Shown here one piece after another: positions 63,076-64,000 of a stretch of DNA of 64,000 bases. Numbering within the stretch: position 1 is the stretch's first letter; each line of letters begins with the position of its first letter. The notes under the pieces are model-generated. The model saw only the letters and a list, made by a program, of their open reading frames with translations. It had not been told where the DNA came from and did not search any database. The translations under genes and the position numbers were made by a program. Origin of the DNA: Sthenelais limicola. Its lineage: Eukaryota > Annelida > Polychaeta > Phyllodocida > Sigalionidae. The DNA lies in the NCBI GenBank assembly GCA_942159475.1, contig OW804099.1:9563954-9627953 (forward strand). The letters are read 5' to 3'.

Positions 63076-64000
63076 ACTTATATTCGCTTTGGATATCAAG
63101 TAAGAATCTTTTCAGCCTCAATTTATAAATATAATGGTCCTCAATTCTTTTTAGGTCCAGGTTGTTGTTGAGATTAATAAATTTGTTTCTTTTTAAATGA
63201 TTACGGTACAGTAGCTCTGTGAGGAGGGAAACAGAGATTCATATTTTAAATTGATGTCCGTGCAAAAGGGCGTCAAGCTTTACTTTGTGTAATGCATTAT
63301 CATGAGCCCTACACCCACTCCACCTACCGTCCAAACCAACTAACTGACCACTTTACTTCTTGACACCTAATTAACACACCATTAAAACCCACCCACCCAC
63401 ACCTACATATCTTCATTTCATTCCCTCCTAACTAATTATTTATTAACTAATCAATCATTACATCATCATCATTTCATCAAAACAATTTACCTTTTATTAT
63501 AAAAAGACAACATTAATACATTTTTTTTGTATATAAAACAAACAAAATAAATAAATATCTAATTCCTCACAGCTGCCTCTTCTCTTTTCATTCCGCATCA
63601 TATTTTCAGCGCCGCGCATGAGAAAGGCCAATTAATGCACAAAAAATTAGTGGCGCGAAAATTATAAATAAGTTTACAGTATCAACAAGGACTGAAGAAG
63701 ACATATACAACATATTAAATAGCGCAGCCGTCCACGATGTCCCCTGGGAGAGTGGAGGGCATAACCGGTTGTACTAAAAGCCACATTTTACACAAAACCC
63801 CCATTTTACACAAAAAACCTGCATTTTACACTTTGTTTGTGTATTCTATCATGTGAGTGTGAGAGTGAGTGTGTGGCGGGGGGGGGGGGGAGGGGAGGAG
63901 AGGGTGATTTTTTTTTCCATGTTTTCATTTTATACTTGGGTTGTGTATTCTATTGCTACCCTGATTACTCTACCCTATATTATATAGTAGCCTCTTGTGT
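63076..64000. other. Terminal spacer with simple repeats
   Basis: AT-rich. CATTTTACACAAAA repeats occur three times at 63782-63832 and a G run lies at 63878-63890. No gene recognised. Confidence 0.5.

Noticed and set aside
62683..63099. 138-codon minus-strand frame as a gene
   Set aside because: It is the translation of the tRNA-like SINE and its ATT tail.

Overview
This window is from an animal nuclear genome, most likely a marine invertebrate. The signs are long C2H2 zinc-finger arrays with TGEKP linkers, several classes of retrotransposon (Ty3/Gypsy, DIRS-like, CR1/Jockey-like LINEs, a probable tRNA SINE, a Penelope-type hammerhead-like relic), many minisatellites, and vertebrate-like promoter words (YY1, NRF1, CCAAT). 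I cannot name the species. No bacterial-type operon is present. Introns and untranslated regions cannot be resolved from sequence alone.

Layout. Four paralogous zinc-finger genes lie on the minus strand at 3-1868, 13660-17454, 34570-37134 and 46905-49859. Each has a C-terminal array of 10 to 30 C2H2 units behind an N-terminal array of 32-residue repeats. Those repeats are derived from a zinc finger whose CxxC half and HxxxH half now lie in different reading frames. Between the first two genes sits a complete but decayed Ty3/Gypsy element (3803-12509) with 400-bp LTRs, a 4-bp target duplication and an internal 628-bp tandem duplication. A decayed DIRS-like tyrosine-recombinase element (about 18690-21660, minus) follows the second gene, next to a dense cluster of GTCGC/GCGAC words.

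At 24077-31260 (minus) lies an apparently intact LINE with three open frames. They are a coiled-coil/RRM-like ORF1 ending in a NADAR-type domain, a separate SGNH/GDSL esterase frame overlapping the ORF1 stop, and a 948-residue endonuclease-reverse transcriptase. This is the most striking coding unit in the window. The region 31-34.5 kb is mostly non-coding with promoter-like sequence near 33.4-34.1 kb. The region 39-41 kb holds three minus-strand ATGs embedded in YY1 words, one with a perfect NRF1 palindrome 20 bp upstream, plus a compact three-way-junction fold.

From 43.8 kb onward the window is repeat-dominated. It has a 52/59-bp minisatellite, a hammerhead-like motif, the fourth zinc-finger gene, three copies of a dispersed repeat carrying AGGTCA nuclear-receptor half-site arrays, and 3 kb of related 30-31-bp minisatellites. 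It ends with a second LINE (54.8-60.9 kb) whose RT core has been replaced by other repeats, an inverted pair of copies of another repeat, a LINE tail, and a probable tRNA-derived SINE.

The zinc-finger genes look like a recently expanding family that shares flanks and frameshift scars. The mobile elements appear to act independently of them, except that both evolve by tandem duplication.
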